From Faecimorpha sp963627615 (lineage in GTDB: Bacteria; Bacillota; Clostridia; Lachnospirales; Bianqueaceae), in contig CAVGBV010000059.1 of the NCBI GenBank assembly GCA_963627615.1, positions 1 through 16,911 of the forward strand: a DNA stretch of 16,911 bases, written 5' to 3'. The position numbers and the translations under genes are program-made. The notes below the pieces were generated by a model that was not told the origin of the DNA, did no database searches, and was given only the letters and a program-made list of their open reading frames with translations. This document shows, piece after piece, positions 1-7,368 of the stretch; position 1 is the stretch's first letter, and every line of letters begins with the position of its first letter.

Positions 1-74
1 ATGTGAAAGTGCCGTCCCAGCAGCTCAGCGATGCAATGGTGGAGGCGTTCAAAGACCGGCTGAAGGCCGACTAA
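1..74 (+). CDS. C-terminal end of an unidentified protein (5' end outside window)
   Basis: A frame open from the window edge runs through about 23 codons and stops with TAA at 72-74. The peptide ends with an amphipathic, charged stretch (AMVEAFKDRLKAD). A strong hairpin with a T-run begins 10 bases after the stop, as expected for the end of a real transcription unit, and this is the main reason for calling it. The fragment is too short to assign a family. It converges with the guaA cluster on the opposite strand. Confidence 0.5.
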   Translation, partial: VKVPSQQLSDAMVEAFKDRLKAD

Positions 75-84
75 AATGCAAAAG

Positions 85-128
85 AAAAAGCGCTATCTGA
101 CTTGGTTTCAAATCAGATAGCGCTTTTT
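85..128. terminator. Bidirectional intrinsic terminator between converging units
   Basis: Positions 85-100 and 113-128 are perfectly complementary over 16 bases (5' arm AAAAAGCGCTATCTGA) around a 12-base loop. The 5' A-run and 3' T-run mean that RNA from either strand ends in a U-tract after a GC-containing stem. It therefore fits termination of the plus-strand gene ending at 74 and also of the minus-strand guaA transcript. Confidence 0.9.
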
Positions 129-129
129 G

Positions 130-261
130 TTATCGCAATAATTCAAATAATGTTGCCATTTTGTTGCCACGGCGGGCACTCATGGCGAAAAAGCCTTGGT
201 ATGACTGGACTTTTTCTGGGATGCAATCATTCCCACTCAATCGTGGCAATCGGCTTCGGGC
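130..261 (-). pseudogene. Possible remnant of a tyrosine recombinase C-terminus
   Basis: On the minus strand a frame offset by one from guaA is open from 261 to a TAA at 130-132 (43 codons). Its first part overlaps the end of guaA, and the free part ends with RRGNKMATLFELLR. A Gly-Asn-Lys-Met-Ala-Thr ending just before the stop resembles tails I associate with Firmicute phage or ICE integrases; this is pattern memory, not a search result. The 3' end of guaA is a known integration site for genomic islands, which makes a leftover tail here plausible. There is no start codon with a ribosome binding site, so if real it is a fragment. It could also be chance. Confidence 0.27.
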
Positions 262-1531
262 TCAGGTCATAGCACACTCTGTTGACGCCTGGGACTTCTT
301 TCAGGATTCGATCCGTGATCTTCATCAGTACCGGCCACTCGATCTGCTCGATCGCCGCCGTCATCGCGTCTACTGTATTGATGGCCCGGATAATGACCGG
401 ATACTCAAAGCAGCGGGCGTTGTTGCGGACACCGACCGATTTGAAGTCCGGCACAATCGTAAAGTATTGCCATACCTTCCGGTCCAGACCGGCCAGCTTG
501 AATTCCTCACGCAGGATCGCGTCCGACTCACGCACGCATTCCAAACGATCCCGAGTAATCGCTCCCAGGCAGCGTACCCCCAGACCGGGACCGGGGAACG
601 GCTGACGGTATACCATCTCCGCAGGCAGGCCCAGCTCCACGCCGCACGCGCGAACCTCATCCTTGAACAGCTGCTTCAGGGGCTCAACCAGAGAGAACTG
701 CAGGTCCTCCGGCAGACCGCCCACATTGTGATGGGACTTTACAATCTTGGCGGTCTTGGTACCGCTCTCTACAATATCCGGATAGATCGTTCCCTGCGCC
801 AGAAAATCAATTCCGCTCAGCTTGCGTGCTTCCTCTTCAAAAACACGGATAAACTCCGCGCCGATGATCTTACGCTTCTTCTCCGGATCCGCAACTCCCT
901 CCAGCTTGGTCAGAAAGCGCTCGGATGCGTCGACATAGGTCAGATTGGCGTCCAGCTGGCGCTTGAACACATCGATTACCATTTCTGATTCGCCTTTGCG
1001 CATCAGGCCATGGTTGACATGCACACAGTACAGCTGTTTTCCGATTGCCTTGATCAGAAGCGCCGCTACAACCGAACTGTCCACACCTCCGGACAAGGCC
1101 AGCAGCACCTTACGGTCTCCTACCTGCTTGCGAACCGCTTCGATCTGGTCCGCGATAAAATTTTTCATATTCCAGTTGGCTTCAGACTTGCAGGTGTCAA
1201 AGACAAAGGGCTTGACCAATGCGCAAATCTCTTCATCCGTCTCCGGCAGTGCTTCCATAGCGGTGCATTTTGCCGGTGCATGATCGAATGCGAGCATCGG
1301 AATACCCAGCGTATACGGTTCCGGACGGATATCGATATCCACACCATCCACATTACGGTTTTCACCGCCATTTAAAATGATTCCCTTTACATTGGGCAGT
1401 GCACGCAGCTCTTCCACTGTGATGTCATGGGGATAAATCTCACTGTACACACCCAACGCACGGATTGCGCGCGCCAGAACAGTATTTCTTGTACTTCCCA
1501 GATCCAAAATAACGATCATATCCTGTTTCAT
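227..1531 (-). CDS. guaA: GMP synthase with a truncated, apparently inactive glutaminase domain
   Basis: GMP synthase converts XMP to GMP using ATP and ammonia, normally released from glutamine by its own N-terminal class I amidotransferase domain. The 434 residues end with a complete synthetase part: PP-loop SGGVDSS at 147-153, the FPGPGLGVRCLG segment at 312-323, and the dimerisation domain finishing in KPIATIEWE. The N-terminal part keeps the first fold elements (VILDLGS at 7-13, KGIILNGG at 49-56). It then lacks the GxCxG nucleophile elbow and the later H-x-E pair, reading IPMLAFDHAPAKC at 77-89 before joining the linker at about 103-120. It is roughly 80-90 residues shorter than usual full-length GuaA (about 510-525). 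The ATG is supported by AGGAGG (1541-1546), nine bases upstream, which lies inside the end of the preceding kinase gene. Function with free ammonia or a separate glutaminase is inference. Confidence 0.93.
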   Translation of the reverse strand: MKQDMIVILDLGSTRNTVLARAIRALGVYSEIYPHDITVEELRALPNVKGIILNGGENRNVDGVDIDIRPEPYTLGIPMLAFDHAPAKCTAMEALPETDEEICALVKPFVFDTCKSEANWNMKNFIADQIEAVRKQVGDRKVLLALSGGVDSSVVAALLIKAIGKQLYCVHVNHGLMRKGESEMVIDVFKRQLDANLTYVDASERFLTKLEGVADPEKKRKIIGAEFIRVFEEEARKLSGIDFLAQGTIYPDIVESGTKTAKIVKSHHNVGGLPEDLQFSLVEPLKQLFKDEVRACGVELGLPAEMVYRQPFPGPGLGVRCLGAITRDRLECVRESDAILREEFKLAGLDRKVWQYFTIVPDFKSVGVRNNARCFEYPVIIRAINTVDAMTAAIEQIEWPVLMKITDRILKEVPGVNRVCYDLSPKPIATIEWE

Positions 1532-1535
1532 ATCG

Positions 1536-2630
1536 TTAACCCTCCTGTGTATTCTGATATTTCTCTGTAATCTCTGTAAGTTCTTTCCATTTGTTCTCTA
1601 TATCTGCCGCCAAAGCAAATTGGGCTCTGGCACGATCCAGATTCTGGTCGGGGCGGTGAATTCTATAATATACGTCCCCTTCTATATAATCCGTCAAAAA
1701 ACGGATCCCGTTCTCTACCGTCATGATCCAGGCGCCCCATGGCATTCGGCGTATCTCCTCTCCCGTGAGTTTCCCCCGAGCGCCCATGATATAACCTTTG
1801 GCAAACGCGTCAAACAATGCCGGATTCAGATGCATCCTCTCCGGCTGTGGACAATCCTCTGCCTGCGTCGCGGCACCGACCCGTATCGCGTCGCCAAAGT
1901 CATACAGACTGGACCCAGGCATCACCGTATCCAGGTCTACAACACAGATACCCCGGCCCGTGATCGGATCCATCAAAATATTATTGACCTTGGTGTCATT
2001 ATGCGTTACCCGTACCGGAATCTCTCCCGCGGCCAACGCCTCCGTGATCTTTCCATAATATTTTTTCCGCTCCCGTACCCAGCGTAGCTCCTTGGCCAGT
2101 TGCCTGACGCGGCCCGCCGCATCCGCCTGTACCGCCGCTTCCAGGTTGTGATAACGCTGCAGCGTATTATGGAACTCCGGAATTACCTCATGAAGTGTCT
2201 GTACCGGATATCCATCCAGATCCGCAAGAAATCCCCCGAAGGTGCGTCCGCAGTTTTCAAATACAGCCGGTTCCGCAAAACTCTGATATGTCACTGTATT
2301 CGGTATAAAATGATACAGCCTCCAACAGCCTTCCGTCCCCAGATCCGCATATAACTGACCATCCTTTGTCGGAATTACCCGAAGCGTCTCCCGCGCCGGA
2401 TCACCGCCCCGAAGCGCAATCTGACTCCAGAGATATTCCGTTACATGCTGTATGTTTTCCATTAGCTGCGCCGGCGAACGGAAGATCTCGGTATTGATTC
2501 TCTGCAGCAGATATATGGGGCCAGCAGTCTCTATCCGATAGGTCTGGTTAATATGTCCTTCCCCATACTCCCGGATATCGACTGCCTCGCCCTCTACCGC
2601 AAATTGCTCATAGGCCCGGTACGGATTCAT
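1536..2630 (-). CDS. APH-fold sugar kinase, N-acetylhexosamine 1-kinase (NahK)-like
   Basis: This 364-residue cytosolic protein belongs to the aminoglycoside-phosphotransferase/choline-kinase fold. The catalytic loop is HNDTKVNN at 210-217 (catalytic Asp212), and the magnesium-binding segment is VVDLDTVMPG at 230-239, followed by YDFGDAIR at 243-250. The HNDTK-x-NN plus DLDTVMPG combination is typical of the NahK/LnpB group, which phosphorylates GlcNAc or GalNAc at the anomeric carbon with ATP. Older annotations call relatives mucin-desulfating proteins. Its ATG overlaps the stop of the hydrolase gene by four bases (ATGA) with no strong ribosome binding site, suggesting translational coupling. 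The company of a sugar importer and GH42 beta-galactosidase supports a role in hexosamine or galactoside use. The exact sugar cannot be read from sequence; another sugar or amino-alcohol kinase is possible. Confidence 0.82.
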   Translation of the reverse strand: MNPYRAYEQFAVEGEAVDIREYGEGHINQTYRIETAGPIYLLQRINTEIFRSPAQLMENIQHVTEYLWSQIALRGGDPARETLRVIPTKDGQLYADLGTEGCWRLYHFIPNTVTYQSFAEPAVFENCGRTFGGFLADLDGYPVQTLHEVIPEFHNTLQRYHNLEAAVQADAAGRVRQLAKELRWVRERKKYYGKITEALAAGEIPVRVTHNDTKVNNILMDPITGRGICVVDLDTVMPGSSLYDFGDAIRVGAATQAEDCPQPERMHLNPALFDAFAKGYIMGARGKLTGEEIRRMPWGAWIMTVENGIRFLTDYIEGDVYYRIHRPDQNLDRARAQFALAADIENKWKELTEITEKYQNTQEG

Positions 2631-3565
2631 AGTTTACTTTCCATCCAGTAATACAGATCTTCATAGACCTGTTCCCGGCCCACCTCATTCAGCGGCTCAT
2701 GCCGATATTCCGGATACAGCTTTAATGTGACATCCTGAACCCCGGCCCGCAGCAGCCGTTCCCGTACCTTGGCAGGGCCGCGTCCGTAGCTGCCTACCGG
2801 ATCCTCTTCGCCGCTCACGATAAAGATCGGCAGATCCTGCGGTACCTGACGCGCCCACTGCGGCGATGATACACTTCGCAATACCTGCAGCAAATTACGA
2901 AAACCGGATAAGGTAAATGTGAACGTACACATGGGATCCGCCACATACTTTTTCACTGTTTCCGGATCACTGCTGATCCAGTCACTGTCCGTGGCCGGAT
3001 CCACCAGACGTTTATTATAGGATCCGAAAACCATCTTCTGCACAGCGCTGCTGCGGTATCGATCCCCTTTTATGAGGCTCATCACACGGATCAGTCCCAG
3101 CGCCGCCGTCGCAGGCAGCCAGCCGACTCCGCTGCTGGTTCCCATAATGATAGCTCCGGTCAGCTCCTTGCCATACCGCGCCAGATAGGCACGTCCCAGG
3201 AAGGAGCCCATGCTGTGTGCCAGAAGAAAATACGGCATATTCGGATGAAGCTGCTGCATACGGCGGGTCAGTGTGTGCATGTCCACCACCATATGCTTCC
3301 AGCCGTCCGCTCCGCCCATATATCCGTAATTCTTTTCCTCCAGAGCAGTCCTGCCATGGCCCAGGTGATCGTTGCCGCAGACAATCCAGCCTTTTTCCAG
3401 CATAAATTCGATATACGGCTCATAACGCTCGACATACTCGCACATTCCATGAGCGATCTGAAGGATTCCCGCCGGTTTCTCTACGGCAGGAACATATACG
3501 TAATACGTTACGATCTCATTGGACGCGCTGCTTGGAAAACGCCCCGTCTTTTTCTGGTATTCCAT
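2627..3565 (-). CDS. Alpha/beta hydrolase, serine aminopeptidase S33 / monoacylglycerol-lipase-like
   Basis: This is a 312-residue alpha/beta hydrolase of the Hydrolase_4 type. The nucleophile elbow is AHSMGS with Ser118. Asp255 (SGEEDPVG) and His289 (YRHE) complete a credible triad, and HGMCEY at 39-44 looks like the oxyanion region. There is no signal peptide, so it acts in the cytosol. Family members cleave esters, lysophospholipids or monoacylglycerols, and the S33 label does not prove peptidase activity. The ATG follows an AAGGA at 3572-3576 at six bases' spacing, 13 bases after the peptidase stop, and its end overlaps the kinase start. In this cluster it could remove an acyl group from an imported glycoconjugate, which is inference only. 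Confidence 0.85.
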   Translation of the reverse strand: MEYQKKTGRFPSSASNEIVTYYVYVPAVEKPAGILQIAHGMCEYVERYEPYIEFMLEKGWIVCGNDHLGHGRTALEEKNYGYMGGADGWKHMVVDMHTLTRRMQQLHPNMPYFLLAHSMGSFLGRAYLARYGKELTGAIIMGTSSGVGWLPATAALGLIRVMSLIKGDRYRSSAVQKMVFGSYNKRLVDPATDSDWISSDPETVKKYVADPMCTFTFTLSGFRNLLQVLRSVSSPQWARQVPQDLPIFIVSGEEDPVGSYGRGPAKVRERLLRAGVQDVTLKLYPEYRHEPLNEVGREQVYEDLYYWMESKL

Positions 3566-3578
3566 CGCGATTCCTTTC

Positions 3579-5240
3579 TTATAGATGCAGACCTTCTACG
3601 ATCTTCTCCATCGTTCCTTCCGCAAAGGGACTCGGCAGACCTCCATAAACCAGGGATTCGGCAAAATCCGCTCCGCCCGCACTGCAAAGCACCAGATACT
3701 GTTTCCAGGCCTCTTCAAAATTCTGATCCATCTTGACCTTAAACGCCAACGCGCAGGTCTGTGCCAGGCAATAGTCAATATAATAGAACGGAGAGCTGAA
3801 GATATGTCCCTGTCTCTGCCAGTAGCCGCCCTTCTCAAAGAACGGATCTCCATCATAATCCAGATGCGGCTTATACTCATGCTCGAGCATGCTCCATACC
3901 GCGCGTCGCTCTGCCGGTGTCATGTCCGGATTGGAATAGACGATGTGCTGGAACTCATCCACCATGCAGCCGTAGGGGATAAAGTAAATCGCTTCTTCCA
4001 GATGAACTCTGCGGTACTCAGACGCTCTGTCTCCATAGAACAGCTCCATCCAACGCTCCGTAAAGAACTCCATGGACATAGAGTGGATCTCCGCTGTCTC
4101 CATTGTCAGCGCTCTTCTATCCGCAACCTCCGCATTACGGTTCAGATAACCCTGGAACGCATGTCCGCACTCATGGGTCAGAACATCCGTATCCCCGCTG
4201 GTGCCATTGAAATTAGCAAAAACAAAAGGTGCGTGATATTTCGGCAGGAACGTCATGTACCCGCCTGCCATCTTATTTTTGCGTCCCAGTACGTCAAACA
4301 GCTCATTCTCCATCATGAAGTCAATAAACTCTGCCGTTTCCGGAGACAGCTCATGGTACATCTTCTGTCCATTTGCCAGAATCTCTTCCGGTGTTCCGAC
4401 CGGCCGGGGATCTCCCTGCGGGAGGTGAACCAACTCATCACAAAAATACAGCTTCTCCAGACCCAACTTCTTACGGCGCTCATCATGCATTTTTTCCGCC
4501 AGGGGAACCAGGAACTTTTTCACCTGTCTGCGGAAGCTCTCTACCTGCTTCTGATCATAGCAGCTCCGCTGCATCCGAAGATATCCCAGCGGCACATAGT
4601 TCTCATATCCAAGCTGTCTGGCCTGCTCGGTACGATTCTTGACCATCAGGTCATAGATCTCATCAAGCTCAACTCCGACCGCTCCCAGTGCTTCTCCCAT
4701 CTTGCGGCAGGCCAGGCGGCGCTCTTCACGGTCCTGGCTCATCATATGCTTACGCAGAAGCGACAGATTCAACTCCTCGCCGTTCCAATCGATTTTGATT
4801 CCGGCAATCAACTTATCATAACGGGAACTCAGCGCGTTTTCTTCCTGCATCAGTCCAATGATCTTCTCGTCGTACGCCTTCATCTCCATGTCCATATTTG
4901 CCAGCGCCATTCGGCCCAGCTTCTCTACAAACAGTTCGCGCCACTGAGAATTCACGACTAACTTTTTCAACTGCTGCTGCGCATTACTGACCAACGGCCA
5001 TATCTCATCATAATAATCCTGTTCGGCTTCATAGAACGGATCATCCATATGGATTCCATGGCGAATCGACGCAAGCGTGATCTGCGTCTCGCACTCGTCC
5101 ATGTACTGAGACGCTTCTTTGTAAACCTCATACTGCGCTTCTCCGCTCTCCGCCTGCTCAAGCCGCTGGCAGTACTCCTTGATCCGCGGTTCGATCTCCT
5201 CCCATGTCACTCTCTGGTATGGCATTTCACTGAATTTCAC
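3579..5240 (-). CDS. M3-family zinc oligoendopeptidase (PepF/thimet-like)
   Basis: This cytosolic metallopeptidase has the zinc motif HECGH at residues 356-360 of the 553-residue product. The third ligand probably lies in the ETAEIHS segment at about 381-387. The GYMTFLPKYHAPFVFANFNGT stretch before the motif is also typical of M3 oligoendopeptidases. An upstream in-frame ATG at 5303 exists, but I prefer GTG at 5238-5240. It has a strong AAGGGGG seven bases before it and gives an N-terminus VKFSEMPYQR that matches the usual start of this family. It also removes an overlap with the beta-galactosidase gene, leaving a 47-base gap. The enzyme hydrolyses short peptides. Its placement inside a sugar operon might reflect glycopeptide use or simply general peptide turnover. 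Confidence 0.92.
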   Translation of the reverse strand: MKFSEMPYQRVTWEEIEPRIKEYCQRLEQAESGEAQYEVYKEASQYMDECETQITLASIRHGIHMDDPFYEAEQDYYDEIWPLVSNAQQQLKKLVVNSQWRELFVEKLGRMALANMDMEMKAYDEKIIGLMQEENALSSRYDKLIAGIKIDWNGEELNLSLLRKHMMSQDREERRLACRKMGEALGAVGVELDEIYDLMVKNRTEQARQLGYENYVPLGYLRMQRSCYDQKQVESFRRQVKKFLVPLAEKMHDERRKKLGLEKLYFCDELVHLPQGDPRPVGTPEEILANGQKMYHELSPETAEFIDFMMENELFDVLGRKNKMAGGYMTFLPKYHAPFVFANFNGTSGDTDVLTHECGHAFQGYLNRNAEVADRRALTMETAEIHSMSMEFFTERWMELFYGDRASEYRRVHLEEAIYFIPYGCMVDEFQHIVYSNPDMTPAERRAVWSMLEHEYKPHLDYDGDPFFEKGGYWQRQGHIFSSPFYYIDYCLAQTCALAFKVKMDQNFEEAWKQYLVLCSAGGADFAESLVYGGLPSPFAEGTMEKIVEGLHL

Positions 5241-5254
5241 TTGATATTCCCCCT
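5241..5254 (-). promoter_or_regulatory. Ribosome binding site that decides the peptidase start
   Basis: On the minus strand AAGGGGG is followed by seven bases and GTG at 5240. The ATG codons further upstream (5303 and 5261) lack comparable sites, so this element argues for the GTG start of the M3 peptidase. Confidence 0.6.
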
Positions 5255-5274
5255 TATCCATAAACTCTACCCTA

Positions 5275-5303
5275 ATTGTAGCATGATTTACTTCTGGCCG
5301 CAA
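5275..5303 (-). promoter_or_regulatory. Candidate internal promoter for peptidase-hydrolase-kinase-guaA
   Basis: Minus strand TTGCGG (5298-5303) and TACAAT (5275-5280) are separated by exactly 17 bases at the very end of the GH42 gene. The -10 matches consensus at 5 of 6 positions and the -35 at 4 of 6. It would let the downstream genes, including guaA, be transcribed without the sugar promoter. It is a prediction from sequence only. Confidence 0.4.
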
Positions 5304-7291
5304 TCCTTTTCTTGGCAGTATATATAGCCACTGTATGGGGGCATCGGCATCTCCTGTCCGTCAAAGATCGGCTTCCAGTCCATCGGAACAGCTATCTCCT
5401 GCGGCTGTTCTGTGTGATTCAGTACGAAATACCAGACTTTACCGTCCTTTTCCCGGTGTACAACTTCTACGCCGTCCGGGCTCTCCAGGAGCGGCATAGC
5501 TTCTCCCCGCCGAATCCATTCTTCGGCCAGCCGGTCCGCCAACTCCGCCGACATCTCCGTTCCCACATAGTATACCTTGCCTTTGCCGTAAGAATTCACG
5601 GTAATCGCAGGGGTACCCGCATAATATTCCGCGTCATAACGTGCCAATGTCTGCGCTGTCTGCGGTGTGATGATATCGCACCACTTATAGCCTTCATATT
5701 TTTCTCCGTCCCAATCGATCTTGGCCGTCAGTTCTCTCAGGCAGTCGTACTCGTAGACCTCCAATCCCAGAATATCCTGCAGCTCACCCGGCAGCGGCCG
5801 ATCGGACACACACTGGTTATTTCTGTCCTTTACCCCGGTCCGCATCGTCAAAACCAAGGTCCCGCCATTATGCACATAGGATCTATAGTGCTGCGCGAGA
5901 TCCGGATCCATCAGATACTGTAAAGGGGCGATCAGCAGCCGATAGCCGGAAAAATCAGCCGTATCGCTCAGGAAATTGATCGGTACATTTCTCCGATGGA
6001 GTGCGCGGTAATACGTCATAACATGTTCCGGATACTGCAGGTCCGGATGGTGGGGCTGAATCCGCAGCGCATGCTCCTGATCATAGGAGAATACAATCCC
6101 TGCCTCCTTCTTGGGAAGACCGCCGACAAACTCCGGCATGATCGGCGTCATCTTGTGGACAAATTCCTTGATCTCCTCATAATTGCGTCCCGGGCGGCCG
6201 CTATGCGGCAGAATCCCATGCCAATACTGTTCCGTGCCGAACGTGCAGCTTCGCCACCGGAAAAATACTACCGTATCCGCGCCGTGCGCGATAGATTGAA
6301 GCGCCCACAGTCCCAGCTGGCCAGGTCTCGGCATCCGGCTCATCTCCCCCCATCCTGTGATGGAGGACTGCTGCTCCATGATCCAGAAAGTTTTCTCCTT
6401 GATTGCCCGTATGATGTCCAGGCTGGCCGCGCTGCCGCTTCCCAGCGAGGCCGCTTTTTCCTTCAGGAGAGCCATCCCCGGATACTGATCATGCGATGCA
6501 AAGTCCAAATCCTTGGCAAGGTCAAAATAGTTGACCGTCGGCGCAAACCCCATCATATTGTGGGTAATCCACTGTCTTGGAGCCTCTTTACGCAAAATCT
6601 GCGTCTGAAAGTGCTGAAAATCCACGATCAGATCCGAATGGAACCTTCTCCAGTCCAGCATCTGCGATGGGTTGTGTCCAGTAACCGTAAGTTTGGGCGC
6701 ATGAACCTGCGCATAGCTCTGATACTCCTGACTCCAGAAGGCCGTACCCCAGGCCCGGTTCAGCTCCTCGATGCTGCCGTAGTACTTCAGCTCCAGCCAC
6801 TTTCGGAAGGCTGCTTCGCAATGCTCGCACATACACAGATCCCGATGACTGTTTCCCAGTTCATTATCTGTCTGCCATGCGATCACGTTCGGATTGGGGC
6901 CGAAATGTCTTGCAAAAGCGGTCACATACCGCCGGATATGCTCCCGGTATACGGGATTGGACTGGCAATCATGATGCCGCCCACCAAAATGTCTTCGCCG
7001 TCCTTCCGAATCCACCGGCTGTATCTCCGGATTTTTCTCTATAATCCAGGCCGGAGGCGCCGCAGAGGGCGTACCCAGGACACTTCGGATCCCATGCCGT
7101 GCCAGAAGTTCGATGGCCTGATCCAGCCACTCAAACGTAAATCTGCCTTCTTCCGGTTCCAGATGACTCCAGGAAAACTCCGCCATTCGGACAACCTGCA
7201 CTCCCATCTCCTGCATCAACTGCGCATCCGTTTCCCAACGTTCCTGCGGCCAATGCTCCGGATAATAGTCTACTCCAAACTGTATGCTCAT
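5288..7291 (-). CDS. Beta-galactosidase, glycoside hydrolase family 42
   Basis: This 667-residue GH42 enzyme removes terminal beta-galactose with retention of configuration. The N-terminus GVDYYPEHWP is the family hallmark. The acid/base residue is Glu144 in WQTDNELG and the nucleophile is Glu306 in FWIMEQQSS. The zinc site known from GH42 enzymes appears complete: Cys109, Cys153, Cys155 and Cys158. A trimerisation/glutaminase-like middle domain (about 395-610) and a short C-terminal beta domain follow. There is no signal peptide, so substrate must be imported, consistent with the ABC importer just upstream. The ATG lies about ten bases after AAAGGA. An intrinsic terminator separates it from the binding-protein gene, so expression probably relies on read-through. 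The gene symbol could be bgaA-like, but it is left open. Confidence 0.95.
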   Translation of the reverse strand: MSIQFGVDYYPEHWPQERWETDAQLMQEMGVQVVRMAEFSWSHLEPEEGRFTFEWLDQAIELLARHGIRSVLGTPSAAPPAWIIEKNPEIQPVDSEGRRRHFGGRHHDCQSNPVYREHIRRYVTAFARHFGPNPNVIAWQTDNELGNSHRDLCMCEHCEAAFRKWLELKYYGSIEELNRAWGTAFWSQEYQSYAQVHAPKLTVTGHNPSQMLDWRRFHSDLIVDFQHFQTQILRKEAPRQWITHNMMGFAPTVNYFDLAKDLDFASHDQYPGMALLKEKAASLGSGSAASLDIIRAIKEKTFWIMEQQSSITGWGEMSRMPRPGQLGLWALQSIAHGADTVVFFRWRSCTFGTEQYWHGILPHSGRPGRNYEEIKEFVHKMTPIMPEFVGGLPKKEAGIVFSYDQEHALRIQPHHPDLQYPEHVMTYYRALHRRNVPINFLSDTADFSGYRLLIAPLQYLMDPDLAQHYRSYVHNGGTLVLTMRTGVKDRNNQCVSDRPLPGELQDILGLEVYEYDCLRELTAKIDWDGEKYEGYKWCDIITPQTAQTLARYDAEYYAGTPAITVNSYGKGKVYYVGTEMSAELADRLAEEWIRRGEAMPLLESPDGVEVVHREKDGKVWYFVLNHTEQPQEIAVPMDWKPIFDGQEMPMPPYSGYIYCQEKDCGQK

Positions 7292-7317
7292 ACCGCTTTT
7301 TCCTTTCTCTTTTATTG

Positions 7318-7347
7318 AAAAAAGGGCGCTGCATTACTGCAGCACCC
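7318..7347 (-). terminator. Intrinsic terminator inside the sugar operon
   Basis: On the minus strand GGGTGCTGCA (7338-7347) pairs with TGCAGCGCCC (7324-7333) with one G-U pair around a four-base loop, followed by six Ts (7318-7323). It lies 21 bases after the binding-protein stop and before the GH42 start. No promoter is visible between it and GH42. This suggests partial termination that lets the importer be made in excess over the enzymes, and possibly 3'-end stabilisation of the transporter mRNA. Confidence 0.8.
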
Positions 7348-7368
7348 CTGCACGTCCAAAGTCAGAGC

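Noticed and set aside
2627..3565. Calling the alpha/beta hydrolase a proline iminopeptidase
   Set aside because: The S33/Hydrolase_4 fold includes lipases and esterases. Nothing in the sequence fixes peptidase activity, so a general call is safer.
3585..4961. Long plus-strand open frame of 458 codons
   Set aside because: It is antisense to the M3 peptidase, whose HECGH motif and family N-terminus are clear. The opposing frame shows no family pattern and no ribosome binding site.
5996..7318. Long plus-strand open frame opposite GH42
   Set aside because: The minus-strand GH42 protein has both catalytic glutamates and the zinc cysteines; the opposite frame is a coding shadow rich in Arg, Leu, His and Pro.
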